Origin: an uncultured Coriobacteriales bacterium
GTDB taxonomy: Bacteria > Actinomycetota > Coriobacteriia > Coriobacteriales > Eggerthellaceae
Reading direction: 5' to 3'
Length of the DNA: 11,810 nucleotides
Assembly: GCA_946892075.1 (NCBI GenBank)
Contig: CAMPNZ010000046.1
Coordinates: 1-11,810 of the forward strand
Shown: positions 1 to 6,097 of the stretch, piece by piece
How the letters are laid out: each line of letters starts with the position of its first letter
How positions within the stretch are numbered: position 1 is the stretch's first letter
The notes under the pieces: model-generated
What the model saw: the letters and a program-made list of their open reading frames with translations, nothing else
Database searches by the model: none
What the model was told of the DNA's origin: nothing
Made by a program: the position numbers and the translations under genes

Positions 1-734
1 CAGACACGCCCAAAATGTCGGGCGTGTCTGCGGGCGCGTGCGTGGGCGCCGCCGCTGCCATTTTGCTGAATTTCACCAGCTGGTACATACAAATTTTCGC
101 GTTTGTTGGCGGCATCATTTCGGTGCTTATTACGGTTGGCATTCCGCAGCTTATGCGCAAATCGTCCAACATCGTAATGGTGTTATCAGGCATTATCGTC
201 GGCGGCTTCATGAGTTCGGTTATCGGCTTGCTGAAATATGTTGCCGACACCGACACACAACTTCCGGAAATCGTGTATTGGCAACTGGGTTCTATCGCTA
301 AAGTGAACATGGAAACGCTGCAGTTCACAGCCCCAGTTCTGGTTCTTTTTATCGCGCTTTTGCTGCTGTTTCGCTGGCGGCTTAACCTGCTGGCGCTTGG
401 CGAAGCGGAAGCAAAAACCCTCGGCGTGCATCTAACGCTCGAGCGCGGCTTTGTGATTGTGGCATCAACCATTCTAACGGCATCTGCGGTAAGCGTTTCA
501 GGAACAATCGGCTGGATTGGCCTGATAATTCCACACGTTTCGCGGCGCATCGTGGGCTCCGACAATAAGCGTTTGCTGCCCATTACCATCGTGGTTGCCG
601 CCATATTTATGCTGATAGTTGACACCATCGCCCGCAGCGTGTGCTCGCTTGAAATTCCGCTGAGCATCCTTACCGGCTTCATCGGCGCGCCCATCTTTGG
701 ATATTTGCTGGTACACCAAAGGAGGGTTGACTAA
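1..734 (+). CDS. FecCD-family ABC transporter permease, 5'-truncated by window edge
   Basis: Integral membrane subunit of a Gram-positive importer of the iron-siderophore/haem/cobalamin class. The reading frame is open from the first bases of the window, and residues before the first ATG (position 15) continue the family's conserved stretch, here DTPKMSGVSAGACVGAA. The gene therefore begins upstream and position 15 is not the start. About 243 residues are visible of a family usually 320-350 long. Hydrophobic segments occur throughout; the family hallmark near the coupling loop reads GTIGWIGLIIPHVSRRIVG. The C-terminus has the usual last membrane helix followed by a short basic tail (HQRRVD). 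The TAA stop overlaps the ATG of the ATPase gene by one base, and an AAAGGAGG ribosome site for that gene lies inside this one at about 718-725, so the two are co-translated. Substrate cannot be decided from the permease alone; the binding protein is outside the window. Confidence 0.93.
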   Translation, partial: DTPKMSGVSAGACVGAAAAILLNFTSWYIQIFAFVGGIISVLITVGIPQLMRKSSNIVMVLSGIIVGGFMSSVIGLLKYVADTDTQLPEIVYWQLGSIAKVNMETLQFTAPVLVLFIALLLLFRWRLNLLALGEAEAKTLGVHLTLERGFVIVASTILTASAVSVSGTIGWIGLIIPHVSRRIVGSDNKRLLPITIVVAAIFMLIVDTIARSVCSLEIPLSILTGFIGAPIFGYLLVHQRRVD

Positions 735-1537
735 TGACTTCGCCATCATCCTCTCACCAGGTTTTATTGCAAGCGCGCTCGATTTCGTTCGCCTACAAAC
801 ACAACCAGCCCACGTTCCAAAACGTAAGCTTCGACATTCGCAAAGGCGAAATGTTCTCGCTGCTTGGTCCTAACGGCGCAGGTAAATCAACCCTTCTGAA
901 CTGTCTTTCAGGCATCGACCACCCCTACGAGGGCACCGTGCTGCTGAACGGCACGCCTATCACGCGTTTAAGCCCGCGCGAAGTGGCAACGATGCTTGCC
1001 TACGTTCCGCAGCACATTTCAACAACCTACGCCTTTTCGGTGCGCGAGTACCTTGCGTTTGGCGCCGCGCCGCGCTTGGGCGTGTTCACGTCTCCCGGCA
1101 AAGACGTGTACGAACTGGTAGATTCCGTGGTGGAACGCCTTGGCCTACAACCGCTGGTCAACCGCCGAATTTCCGAGCTGTCGGGCGGCGAGTGCCAGCG
1201 CGTTGCCATCGGTCGCGCCATTGTGCAACAGCCGTCCATCATCTTGTTCGACGAACCCACCAGCGCGCTTGATTACGGCAATCAACTGCGCGTTTTGCGT
1301 TGCATGCGCCAGCTTTTAAGCGACGGCTTCACCATTGTTATGACCACGCACAACCCCAATCACCCGCTTTTGCTGGGCGGACGGGTAGCGCTGTTGAACA
1401 ATCAGGGGCACCTTACGGTTGGCGAAGCGCAAGATGTGCTTACTGAACAGGTGTTATCGGAACTCTACGAAGCGCAGCTTCACATGGTGCACATCGATAA
1501 GCTGCGCCGCGACTGCTGCTTGCCCGACAACTTGTAG
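734..1537 (+). CDS. ABC transporter ATP-binding protein, FecE/FhuC/BtuD type
   Basis: Cytoplasmic ATPase that powers the preceding permease. The 267-residue protein has the full nucleotide-binding motif set: Walker A GPNGAGKST at 45-53, Q-loop glutamine at about 93 (YVPQH), signature LSGGE at 149-153, Walker B IILFDEP at 169-175 with catalytic Glu174, D-loop SALD at 177-180, and switch His206 (MTTH). All key residues are intact. Length and order match the iron-chelate/B12 import family, whose ATPases are about 255-275 residues. The ATG at 734 overlaps the permease stop (TAATG) and has a strong AAAGGAGG site about 8 bases upstream, so start choice is secure. The C-terminal 30 residues (LSELYEAQLHMVHID) resemble the usual helical end of this subfamily. 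Substrate (siderophore, haem or cobalamin) is unresolved. Confidence 0.95.
   Translation: MTSPSSSHQVLLQARSISFAYKHNQPTFQNVSFDIRKGEMFSLLGPNGAGKSTLLNCLSGIDHPYEGTVLLNGTPITRLSPREVATMLAYVPQHISTTYAFSVREYLAFGAAPRLGVFTSPGKDVYELVDSVVERLGLQPLVNRRISELSGGECQRVAIGRAIVQQPSIILFDEPTSALDYGNQLRVLRCMRQLLSDGFTIVMTTHNPNHPLLLGGRVALLNNQGHLTVGEAQDVLTEQVLSELYEAQLHMVHIDKLRRDCCLPDNL
1472..1507. repeat. 9-bp perfect inverted repeat inside the 3' end of the ATPase gene
   Basis: GCGCAGCTT at 1472-1480 is matched by AAGCTGCGC at 1499-1507 with an 18-base loop. It lies about 30 bases before the stop codon. There is no following T-run, so it is not a typical intrinsic terminator; it may be a 3'-end RNA structure or chance. 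No better terminator was seen before the next gene. Confidence 0.35.
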
Positions 1538-1624
1538 CGCTTATCCGTTTCAGCGCATCCTACCGTTGCACGCCAAAAAGTAACAGCTCAGCACCTCTTT
1601 TCTGTTCGCTTTCACGCTGCGCTT

Positions 1625-1635
1625 TACAATATGAT
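1625..1635 (+). promoter_or_regulatory. Candidate -10 box(es) just upstream of the CorC-like gene
   Basis: Two overlapping -10-like hexamers, TACAAT (1625-1630) and TATGAT (1630-1635), lie only 12-17 bases before the ATG at 1648. Transcription from either would start about 6-11 bases before the ATG. No Shine-Dalgarno is present (the bases before ATG read aaagttacctct), which fits a leaderless or near-leaderless message, a common arrangement in Actinobacteria. No convincing -35 is visible, so this is a suggestion only. Confidence 0.35.
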
Positions 1636-1647
1636 AAAGTTACCTCT

Positions 1648-2922
1648 ATGAATACAGCTTCTTCAAAAACACCCGACCCGTCATCGCAGGCACCAGCCGA
1701 CACTTCTTCGCCTGCTTCGTTTTCCACGTCATTTTTGCAGTGCGCACGTCGCCTGTTCTCGAAGCGCACGACGCGCGACGTTTCCGAAGACGAAATAAAA
1801 AGCCTGGTAGATGACGCAGACAACCTCATCGACGACAAAAAACGCATGATCGGCGAAATTCTCGACCTTGACGAGCTTGCCGTAAACGACGTCATGACGC
1901 CGCGCGTTGACATGATTGGCATCTCCGACGACGAAACCGTCCGAAGCGCGCTTGAACGCATGCTGGGAACAGGTTATTCGCGCATGCCCGTGTTTCACGA
2001 AGACCTTGACACAATCGTGGGGCTCATTCACTTGAAAGATTTGGTGCAGCCGGCTCTCGACGGGCAGGAATCGCAGTTGGCAGTGCAGTTTTGCCACGAC
2101 GCGTTCTTCATTCCGGAAACGAAAGACCTGTTTTCGCTGCTGCGCGAAATGCAGGAAAAACGCCAGCAAATGGCCGTTGTAGTGGACGAATACGGCGGAA
2201 CCGACGGGCTTATTACCGTTGAGGACATCGTTGAGGAAATTGTGGGCGAGATTATCGACGAGTCCGACTCGCAGCACGCATTCCTTATTGACCAGGGGAA
2301 AGGCGAGTGGATTGCCGACGGGCGTCTGACGGTTGAGGACGCGCGCGAAGCTGGTTTCCCAATTGAGGAGTCGCCGCAATACGACACAATCGCCGGTTGG
2401 TTTATGAGCGTTATCGACGCGGTTCCGCAAATTGGCCGCGAAATTCAGCACGAGGGCTTCTGCTTTAGGGTACAGGACATGCGCCGCCGCCGCATTCGCT
2501 TGCTGCACATTTCTTGTGTGTTACCAGGCAATTTGCAGGAAAAACACGACGAGCATCGCAGCGCGCTCCATGCGGAGAACGCTGCGGAGAACGTGGCTGA
2601 GAACGCGGTTGTGCGTGAGGCTGAACGCGATGGTGCAAGCGATGGTGCAAGCGATGCTAAGCCTGTTTCAGCGCACGCCGTTTCTCCTGATGGAAAGCCC
2701 GATTGCAGCACTTTTGAATCGGGATCTGAATGCGCATCCGCACCTATATCAGTAAACGAACAAACGTCACACGCACGCAAAAGCGCCGTTGCTGCGTCGC
2801 GTTCCACAAAAGCCCGCACCAGCACCAGCACCAGCACCGCCACGCCACGCACCAGCACCACCGTCACGTCACGCACCACGAAACCCGCACCCGAAACAGC
2901 CACGCCCACCGACACGCCCTAA
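1648..2922 (+). CDS. CorC/HlyC-like CBS-pair protein without DUF21 domain, with low-complexity tail
   Basis: Probable cytoplasmic protein of the CorC/TlyC family linked to divalent cation (Mg2+/Co2+) handling; the precise role is not known. The 424 residues comprise a Ser/Pro-rich N-terminus (1-40), the family lead-in and DVMTPR motif (81-86), two CBS domains (about 82-135 and 147-202; second with VVVDEYGGTDGLITVEDIVE), a CorC_HlyC transporter-associated domain (about 215-290), and a 130-residue hydrophilic tail rich in Ala, Glu, Ser and Thr. No DUF21/CNNM membrane domain precedes the CBS pair, so it resembles E. coli CorC (about 290 residues) rather than the full-length Gram-positive hemolysin-like proteins. 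The tail contains short tandem repeats (AENAAENVAEN, DGASDGASD, TSTSTSTATP) and is not part of the known family. The start lacks a ribosome site, and the window shows no in-frame alternative upstream. The next gene follows after 23 bp. Confidence 0.88.
   Translation: MNTASSKTPDPSSQAPADTSSPASFSTSFLQCARRLFSKRTTRDVSEDEIKSLVDDADNLIDDKKRMIGEILDLDELAVNDVMTPRVDMIGISDDETVRSALERMLGTGYSRMPVFHEDLDTIVGLIHLKDLVQPALDGQESQLAVQFCHDAFFIPETKDLFSLLREMQEKRQQMAVVVDEYGGTDGLITVEDIVEEIVGEIIDESDSQHAFLIDQGKGEWIADGRLTVEDAREAGFPIEESPQYDTIAGWFMSVIDAVPQIGREIQHEGFCFRVQDMRRRRIRLLHISCVLPGNLQEKHDEHRSALHAENAAENVAENAVVREAERDGASDGASDAKPVSAHAVSPDGKPDCSTFESGSECASAPISVNEQTSHARKSAVAASRSTKARTSTSTSTATPRTSTTVTSRTTKPAPETATPTDTP
2575..2652 (+). 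repeat. 12-bp coding tandem repeats in the tail of the CorC-like gene
   Basis: Three GAGAACG-led 12-mers start at 2575, 2587 and 2599 (encoding repeated AEN). Two exact copies of GATGGTGCAAGC lie at 2629-2640 and 2641-2652 (encoding DGAS). The period is a multiple of three, so the frame is kept. A further CACCAG run (three copies, 2817-2834) lies later in the same tail. These look like recent slippage or duplication products in a tail with little sequence constraint. Confidence 0.75.
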
Positions 2923-2945
2923 GCGCCGCACGAAATGGATTGTAT

Positions 2946-4148
2946 ATGTCGCCTGAACACCGCCACCATTCGCTTCTTTTGTATCGCGCCAAATATGGCC
3001 GCGTAGCAGGCATTTGTGCGGGCATTGCCGAGCGCTGCAACCTTTCTACTCACACGGTTCGCTCTGCTTTTTTGCTGCTGATGGTAGTCACGCTTGGTAT
3101 GGCAGGCGTCGTTTACCTGGTGCTTTGGCAAATACTGCCCGTCCGCGAGGGCACCAGCGAGCCGGTCGACGTTGTTCCTTACACCGCGCACTCAATGCGC
3201 TATCATCTTGTTTCAACGTCCACAAAACACAGCGGCAGCGCATCGTCCCACATCGCGAACAGCGCAAACAACAACGGCGTAAGCGGGAACAGCACGAACG
3301 CATCGCCTCACGTGCCGCTGCCAGGGCATCCTGCTGCATGTTCTCATGCTGAAAGCTCGTTTTATGGCGGCGCAGCTTCGTCATCTGCAACAATGCACCA
3401 TGACGTGAACGAATCAAGCGCTGCTGAATCTTGCGACGATGCGTCGTTTCACGACTATACCTCGTTCGCAAGCGCCAGCGCCACCGCAACCGCCACACCA
3501 CACGCCACCAGCACCGCCACCGCCACACCCCACGTCGCAACACCAACGCACAGCCATCCCTTCATGCCGCCTCAAGCCACCAAACGCCCCTTCGAGCGCC
3601 TGAAAGAGAAGTGGCGCTACTGGCTTCAAGACGACCTGAGCTCCGTTCCCTTTATTGCGCGTATTGCCTTGTCAGTGGGCCTTTTTATTATGTTTACGTT
3701 CATCGTGCTATCGGGGAGTTTTTTGTTCCCGCACAGCCAATGGTGGTATTTTTGGCCTTTGCTGTTTATGGCGCTTGGGATGATTTGCATCGTCGTGCCC
3801 GTCAACGACTTTTATTACTGCGTTGCGCTGCACATTGCGGGCGTGGGCGTAACCTTGTTTTCGGGCGCGCTGCTGCCGTGCTGTTTGGGCGTTTTAAGCT
3901 GGCTTACCTGGCTTAACGCCATTATGTATCTGTGGCCGTTCATCGCCTTCGCGCTGGTGCTTTATTTTATGGGCGTCCTGCGCAATTCAATTCCGTTGAT
4001 GCTGGTAAGCTTGGGAATTTTCGCCATTTGCGTGGCGATTGTACTGTTCGTGCTGTACGTTCCAGGCGACGTGCAAACGGTTTGCCTGCACGGCTTGGGA
4101 GCGTCCGATTTCTGCCTCTTTTCTCCTGATGGAACCTGGATTTTGTAG
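2946..4148 (+). CDS. PspC-domain multi-pass membrane protein
   Basis: Envelope protein of the PspC (phage-shock protein C) family, whose members sit in the membrane and often respond to envelope stress. From the ATG at 2946 the product is 400 residues. An N-terminal PspC domain (about 10-66; YRAKYGRVAGICAGIAERCN, then a hydrophobic helix at 42-62 ending YLVLWQILP) is followed by a 150-residue Ser/Ala/Thr/His-rich linker (about 80-210) with the imperfect repeat TATATPHA / TATATPHV. At least five further membrane segments follow (about 236-258, 266-284, 290-312, 325-345, 349-371). The frame is open back to 2730, but that extension is a His-rich shadow of the upstream gene's CACCAG repeats, so the internal ATG just before the PspC domain is preferred; TTG 2940 is two codons earlier. 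The ribosome site is weak, suggesting coupling to the upstream gene. The specific role is not established. Confidence 0.85.
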   Translation: MSPEHRHHSLLLYRAKYGRVAGICAGIAERCNLSTHTVRSAFLLLMVVTLGMAGVVYLVLWQILPVREGTSEPVDVVPYTAHSMRYHLVSTSTKHSGSASSHIANSANNNGVSGNSTNASPHVPLPGHPAACSHAESSFYGGAASSSATMHHDVNESSAAESCDDASFHDYTSFASASATATATPHATSTATATPHVATPTHSHPFMPPQATKRPFERLKEKWRYWLQDDLSSVPFIARIALSVGLFIMFTFIVLSGSFLFPHSQWWYFWPLLFMALGMICIVVPVNDFYYCVALHIAGVGVTLFSGALLPCCLGVLSWLTWLNAIMYLWPFIAFALVLYFMGVLRNSIPLMLVSLGIFAICVAIVLFVLYVPGDVQTVCLHGLGASDFCLFSPDGTWIL

Positions 4149-4156
4149 CTGCTTGT

Positions 4157-4201
4157 GAACGCGTTTGAACGGGCTGGAACGCTTGCGAACGTTCTGGAAC
4201 G
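4157..4201 (+). repeat. GAACG array, five copies at exactly 10-bp spacing
   Basis: GAACG occurs at 4157, 4167, 4177, 4187 and 4197, each followed by five variable bases (cgttt, ggctg, cttgc, ttctg, cgctg). The 10-bp period places every copy on nearly the same DNA face. The period is not a multiple of three and the array begins just after the PspC-gene stop, so it is not coding. It could be a multi-site protein-binding element or simple tandem duplication; no known operator family was recognised. Confidence 0.75.
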
Positions 4202-4387
4202 CGCTGGCGCGTTTGTATCAGCTTCGCATCCTGCTTCCGTTTTCGTTCCCGTACCAGCACTCGCACCACCTTATTTCCCCAGCTTCCGCGCCAGCGCTCC
4301 ACGCGTTCCCGCGCCAGTTTCCCGCACGCCACTCCCTTCCGTTCCCCGCACACGAAAATAGCACGCGCACCCGTGCCGCCGCCAGAG

Positions 4388-4393
4388 TATAAT
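4388..4393 (+). promoter_or_regulatory. Consensus -10 box for the TrkA-pair operon
   Basis: A perfect TATAAT sits 41 bases before the ATG at 4435, giving an expected start near 4400 and a leader of roughly 35 bases that contains the AGAAAGG ribosome site. No matching TTGACA-like -35 is present 16-18 bases upstream (GC-rich there), so the promoter may be activator-dependent or the box coincidental. Confidence 0.5.
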
Positions 4394-4434
4394 AAGCACC
4401 AAGCAAGCTCAGCGAGGCAGAAAGGCACCATCAC

Positions 4435-5094
4435 ATGAGCAATATCATCATTGTGGGATGTGGACGCGTCGGCTCACAACTTGCCATTATGCTTTCCAAT
4501 AACGGCGACAACGTGTGCGTTATCGACAAAGACCCCGAAGCGTTTTCCAACCTCGGCCGCAATTTCAACGGCCAAACGCTGCAAGGCATTGGCTTTGACG
4601 AAGATGCACTGATACGCGCCGGCATTGAAGAATGCGACATTCTTGCGGCGGTTACGCAGTCGGATAACGCGAACTTAATGGTAACGGAAGTGGCAAAACT
4701 CCTGTTCAACGTACAGCATGTTATTACGCGCTTGTACAATTCCGATCACGAACACGCGTATTTGCAGCTTGGCATCGACTACGTGTGCGGCACATCGCTT
4801 GTGGCCGAGGAAGTGTTTGGCAAGGTTGTATCAGGGCATTCGGGGCATCTTGATACGTTTGGCGATTACGAAATTTTGCGTTTCTCGCTTAACCTTTCCC
4901 ACATCAAAACTCCTACTATTCGGGTAGGTGATATCGAAAAAGAGCACAACATTCGCATCGTCGTGTTCGAGCGCAGCGATGGTTCCGCATCGTCAATTCC
5001 CAACGCCGATTCAATTTTGTACTCCGGCGACACGGTGGTTGCGTGCGTGCATCACGAGCTCATTGATTCATTCATGAAATTTGTACAAGACTAA
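4435..5094 (+). CDS. TrkA-family potassium uptake regulator (RCK/KTN), first of pair
   Basis: Cytoplasmic nucleotide-binding regulator of K+ uptake. The 219-residue protein begins with a Rossmann fold: MSNIIIVGCGRVGSQLA with the dinucleotide motif GCGRVG at 8-13 and an acidic residue closing strand two (Asp31 in VIDKD), the pattern for NAD(H)-binding TrkA-N domains (about 1-125). The last 80 residues form a TrkA-C domain (IKTPTIRVGDIEKEHNIRIV onward). Length is that of single-unit TrkA/KtrA/CeoB proteins, not the double-unit E. coli TrkA (about 458). The start has AGAAAGG nine bases upstream. The second TrkA gene begins 20 bp after the stop, so the two are almost certainly one operon and may form a hetero-oligomeric ring, as proposed for actinobacterial CeoB/CeoC-type pairs. 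No TrkH/KtrB channel lies in the window. Confidence 0.92.
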   Translation: MSNIIIVGCGRVGSQLAIMLSNNGDNVCVIDKDPEAFSNLGRNFNGQTLQGIGFDEDALIRAGIEECDILAAVTQSDNANLMVTEVAKLLFNVQHVITRLYNSDHEHAYLQLGIDYVCGTSLVAEEVFGKVVSGHSGHLDTFGDYEILRFSLNLSHIKTPTIRVGDIEKEHNIRIVVFERSDGSASSIPNADSILYSGDTVVACVHHELIDSFMKFVQD

Positions 5095-5114
5095 ACGCAG
5101 ATGAGGAGCCTTGC

Positions 5115-5786
5115 ATGCGCATTGTAATTTGTGGCGGCGGAAAAGTGGGCGAGTATCTTGCTCAGGTGCTGCTTGACAAGGGAAACGAAGTGTCGATTAT
5201 CGAGCGCAATACGCAAATTGCCGATCGTCTTTCGATGCTTTTAACGGGTCGCTACCTGGTTATCAATGGCGATGGCTGCGACTCGAAATTTCAGGCCGAC
5301 GCGGGCGTGGGCAGGGCGGACGTGTTCGTGGCAACCACGGGGCAAGACGACAACAACCTTGTGGCCTGCGAAATTGCCCAGCGCGTGTTTCACGTTTCGC
5401 GTTGCGTTGCGCGCGTGAACGCTCCCAAAAACCAGCGCATTTTCCGGGCGTTGAACATCGAGAGCGTATCGTCTACCCAGCTTATTGCCACGCTTATTCA
5501 AGAAGAAGCGTCGCTTGGGTCAATGACCACCATGGCGGCGCTTGCCGACAGCAACGTAACGCTTACCGAAATTTCGCTGCCGAAATTCAAGAACTCCGAC
5601 ATTTTAAGCGGTATTGCTATTGAGGACATCCCCATGCCCGATCAGTGCCTTATTGTTGCCGTGCTGGGCGATGCCGGCATTGAGGTTGCGATGCCGTATA
5701 CCATTGTTTTACCAGGTAACAAGGTGTATGTTATCGCCAGCAAGGAAAGCATCGCCGACGCACGCGAAATTCTGCGCTCGTTGTAG
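5115..5786 (+). CDS. TrkA-family potassium uptake regulator (RCK/KTN), second of pair
   Basis: Second single-unit TrkA protein, 223 residues: MRIVICGGGKVGEYLAQVLL with GGGKVG at 7-12 and acidic Glu30 (IIERN) at the end of strand two, typical of an NAD(H)-binding KTN domain, then a TrkA-C domain (about 140-223; EISLPKFKNSDILSGIAIED onward). It is clearly paralogous to the upstream gene: compare TTGQDDNNLVACEIAQRVF here with AVTQSDNANLMVTEVAKLLF there. A good ribosome site (GAGGAG, about 5102-5107) precedes the ATG at 5115. Co-transcription with the first is likely from the 20-bp gap. It probably gates a Trk/Ktr-type channel or another cation transporter encoded elsewhere. The following gene is unrelated purB after a 311-bp repeat-rich spacer. 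Confidence 0.92.
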   Translation: MRIVICGGGKVGEYLAQVLLDKGNEVSIIERNTQIADRLSMLLTGRYLVINGDGCDSKFQADAGVGRADVFVATTGQDDNNLVACEIAQRVFHVSRCVARVNAPKNQRIFRALNIESVSSTQLIATLIQEEASLGSMTTMAALADSNVTLTEISLPKFKNSDILSGIAIEDIPMPDQCLIVAVLGDAGIEVAMPYTIVLPGNKVYVIASKESIADAREILRSL

Positions 5787-5856
5787 CGCTGCGCCGTGCG
5801 ATCGTTTGCGCGCGAGCGTCGCATGATGGGGGATGCGATGGGGAACGCGTTTGAGT

Positions 5857-5877
5857 GTGAAACGTGAAACGTGAAAC
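5857..5877 (+). repeat. 7-bp tandem repeat GTGAAAC x3
   Basis: Three exact copies of GTGAAAC at 5857-5863, 5864-5870 and 5871-5877, followed by GT. The run follows immediately after a GAACGCGTTTGA motif in the spacer between the second TrkA gene and purB. It is too short to be CRISPR and has no spacers. Function is unknown; it could be slippage-generated or a repeated binding half-site. Confidence 0.75.
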
Positions 5878-5992
5878 GTCTCTGAACTGCGCGTTTTCAT
5901 GCACGCCGTTCCCGTGCCCCTCAGCTACGTTCCCGCGCAAGAACCACCAACCGCAAGTCTGCACCACAAAGCTTGCACCACCAACCACCAAC

Positions 5993-6069
5993 CCGCGCCC
6001 GTGCTCCACACGCCGGCGCCGCACCACCAAACCGCGCCCGTGCTCCACACGCCGGCGCCGCACCACCAA
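5993..6069 (+). repeat. Two exact 38-bp direct repeats (39-bp period) upstream of purB
   Basis: The stretch at 5993-6030 recurs exactly at 6032-6069, separated by one base; with one mismatch the similarity extends about seven bases further left (ccaccaac versus ccaccaaa). Each unit contains the palindrome CGCCGGCG overlapping GGCGCC, and ends in the CACCACCAA element that is also scattered through the preceding 60 bp. The second copy ends 28 bases before the purB ATG, so the repeat would lie in the promoter or leader of purB. Confidence 0.85.
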
Positions 6070-6097
6070 CCACTAACCACACGAAAGGACTGCCGCT

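Larger units (their letters stand above)
4149..4434. other. Intergenic region before the TrkA pair
   Basis: 286 bp with no credible gene. The 5' part holds a 10-bp-period GAACG array. The middle (about 4220-4345) is pyrimidine-rich on the plus strand, with CGTTCCCG at 4244-4251 and 4304-4311 and a related CGTTCCCCG at about 4340. The 3' end has a TATAAT box and a ribosome site (AGAAAGG, 4419-4425). No clear terminator for the preceding gene is visible. Confidence 0.6.
5787..6097. other. Repeat-rich intergenic region before purB
   Basis: 311 bp with no credible gene. In order it holds an imperfect GATGGGG duplication (about 5824-5842), GAACGCGTTTGA (5843-5854), a triple GTGAAAC (5857-5877), CGTTCCCG at 5907-5914 and 5928-5935, several ACCACCAA units from about 5943 on, and two exact 38-bp copies (5993-6069). 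No -10/-35 pair or T-run terminator is recognisable. A ribosome site GAAAGGA (6083-6089) serves purB. Confidence 0.6.

Noticed and set aside
1729..2508. Minus-strand ORF of 259 codons opposite the CorC-like gene
   Set aside because: The plus strand carries conserved CBS and CorC_HlyC motifs; the minus product shows no recognisable domain.
2730..2945. N-terminal His-rich extension of the PspC gene (QHQHQHRHATHQHHRH)
   Set aside because: It overlaps the end of the CorC-like gene in another frame and arises from reading CACCAG repeats as Gln/His. A PspC domain normally begins near the ATG at 2946, so this looks like a shadow, not a metal-binding domain.
4187..4194. LexA/SOS-type operator from GAACGTTC
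   Set aside because: The Gram-positive SOS box needs GAAC-N4-GTTC; here the half-sites abut, and no other copy in the array has the correct spacing.
4155..4392. Small ORFs (68 and 75 codons) in the PspC-TrkA spacer
   Set aside because: They overlap each other in different frames, run through the 10-bp repeat, are low complexity, and lack convincing ribosome sites.
5993..6069. CRISPR array from the 38-bp repeats
   Set aside because: Only two copies separated by one base, no spacers, no cas genes. The 17-bp array likewise has only 4-base gaps.
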